Below, piece after piece: positions 5,019-5,123 of a DNA stretch of 5,123 bases. Each line of letters starts with the position of its first letter. Position 1 is the first letter of the stretch. A program made the translations under genes and the position numbers. Source of the stretch: Alphaproteobacteria bacterium (GTDB lineage: Bacteria; Pseudomonadota; Alphaproteobacteria; UBA8366). The notes beneath the pieces are model-generated. The model was not told the DNA's origin. It saw only the letters and a program-made list of their open reading frames with translations, and did no database searches. The DNA is taken from contig JASLSL010000010.1 of assembly GCA_030743445.1 (NCBI GenBank), forward strand, positions 1 to 5,123, written 5' to 3'.

Positions 5019-5123
5019 ATGAGCGACTTGCCGAAGAAGGTCGATATCCAGGAAGAGGGCCCGCGCGAGGGCTTTCAGATCGAACCGGGGCCGATTGCGA
5101 CCGAGCGCAAGATCGAGCTGATC
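5019..5123 (+). CDS. HMG-CoA-lyase-like DRE-TIM metallolyase, N-terminal fragment
   Basis: Only the first 35 residues are visible, starting MSDLPKKVDIQEEGPREGFQ and continuing with IEPGPIATERKIELI. The pattern V-x-I-x-E-x-GPR-[DE]-G-x-Q followed by I-x-T-x-x-K-I-x-L-I is the first strand and first helix of hydroxymethylglutaryl-CoA lyases. Arg16 corresponds to the catalytic Arg. Glu17 stands where classical HMG-CoA lyases have a metal-binding Asp; a Glu there is known in related homocitrate synthases (RE instead of RD). Classical HMG-CoA lyase cleaves HMG-CoA to acetyl-CoA and acetoacetate in leucine degradation, but this fragment may belong to a lyase-like subfamily with another acyl-CoA substrate, or to another DRE-TIM aldolase. 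It is transcribed divergently from efp. Codon use looks like that of its neighbours. Confidence 0.72.
   Translation, partial: MSDLPKKVDIQEEGPREGFQIEPGPIATERKIELI

Overview
The window is GC-rich chromosomal DNA. The EF-P and envelope-protein sequences look alphaproteobacterial, most like the Rhodospirillales or a neighbouring order; this is inferred from protein character, and no search was run. All complete genes lie on the minus strand, and one truncated gene starts on the plus strand at the right edge. I see no mobile element, CRISPR array, tRNA or rRNA, and no base-composition break suggesting recent transfer.

Reading the minus strand from the right, a divergent promoter region (4847-5018) separates a plus-strand gene for an HMG-CoA-lyase-like enzyme (start 5019, cut by the window edge) from efp (4846-4277). 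efp encodes translation elongation factor P. A SuhB-type inositol monophosphatase (4239-3430) follows after 37 bp, probably in the same operon. A 110-bp gap (3320-3429) has a plausible promoter but no convincing terminator.

Three tightly spaced genes follow: a secreted, proline-rich protein with a degenerate OmpA-like C-terminal domain (3319-2246); a four-TM MotA/TolQ/ExbB-type channel protein with a long cytoplasmic helical tail (2196-1060); and a MotB-like protein with one TM helix, about 200 residues of periplasmic coiled coil and a peptidoglycan-binding OmpA domain cut by the left edge (1050-1). Together they look like a proton-motive-force-driven envelope machine of the Tol-Pal/ExbBD/MotAB class with an unusual third, periplasmic subunit. 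Its cellular job cannot be read from the sequence.

The housekeeping pair and the envelope trio may be connected: the proline-rich subunit carries 15 diproline motifs, and EF-P is the factor that relieves ribosome stalling at such motifs.
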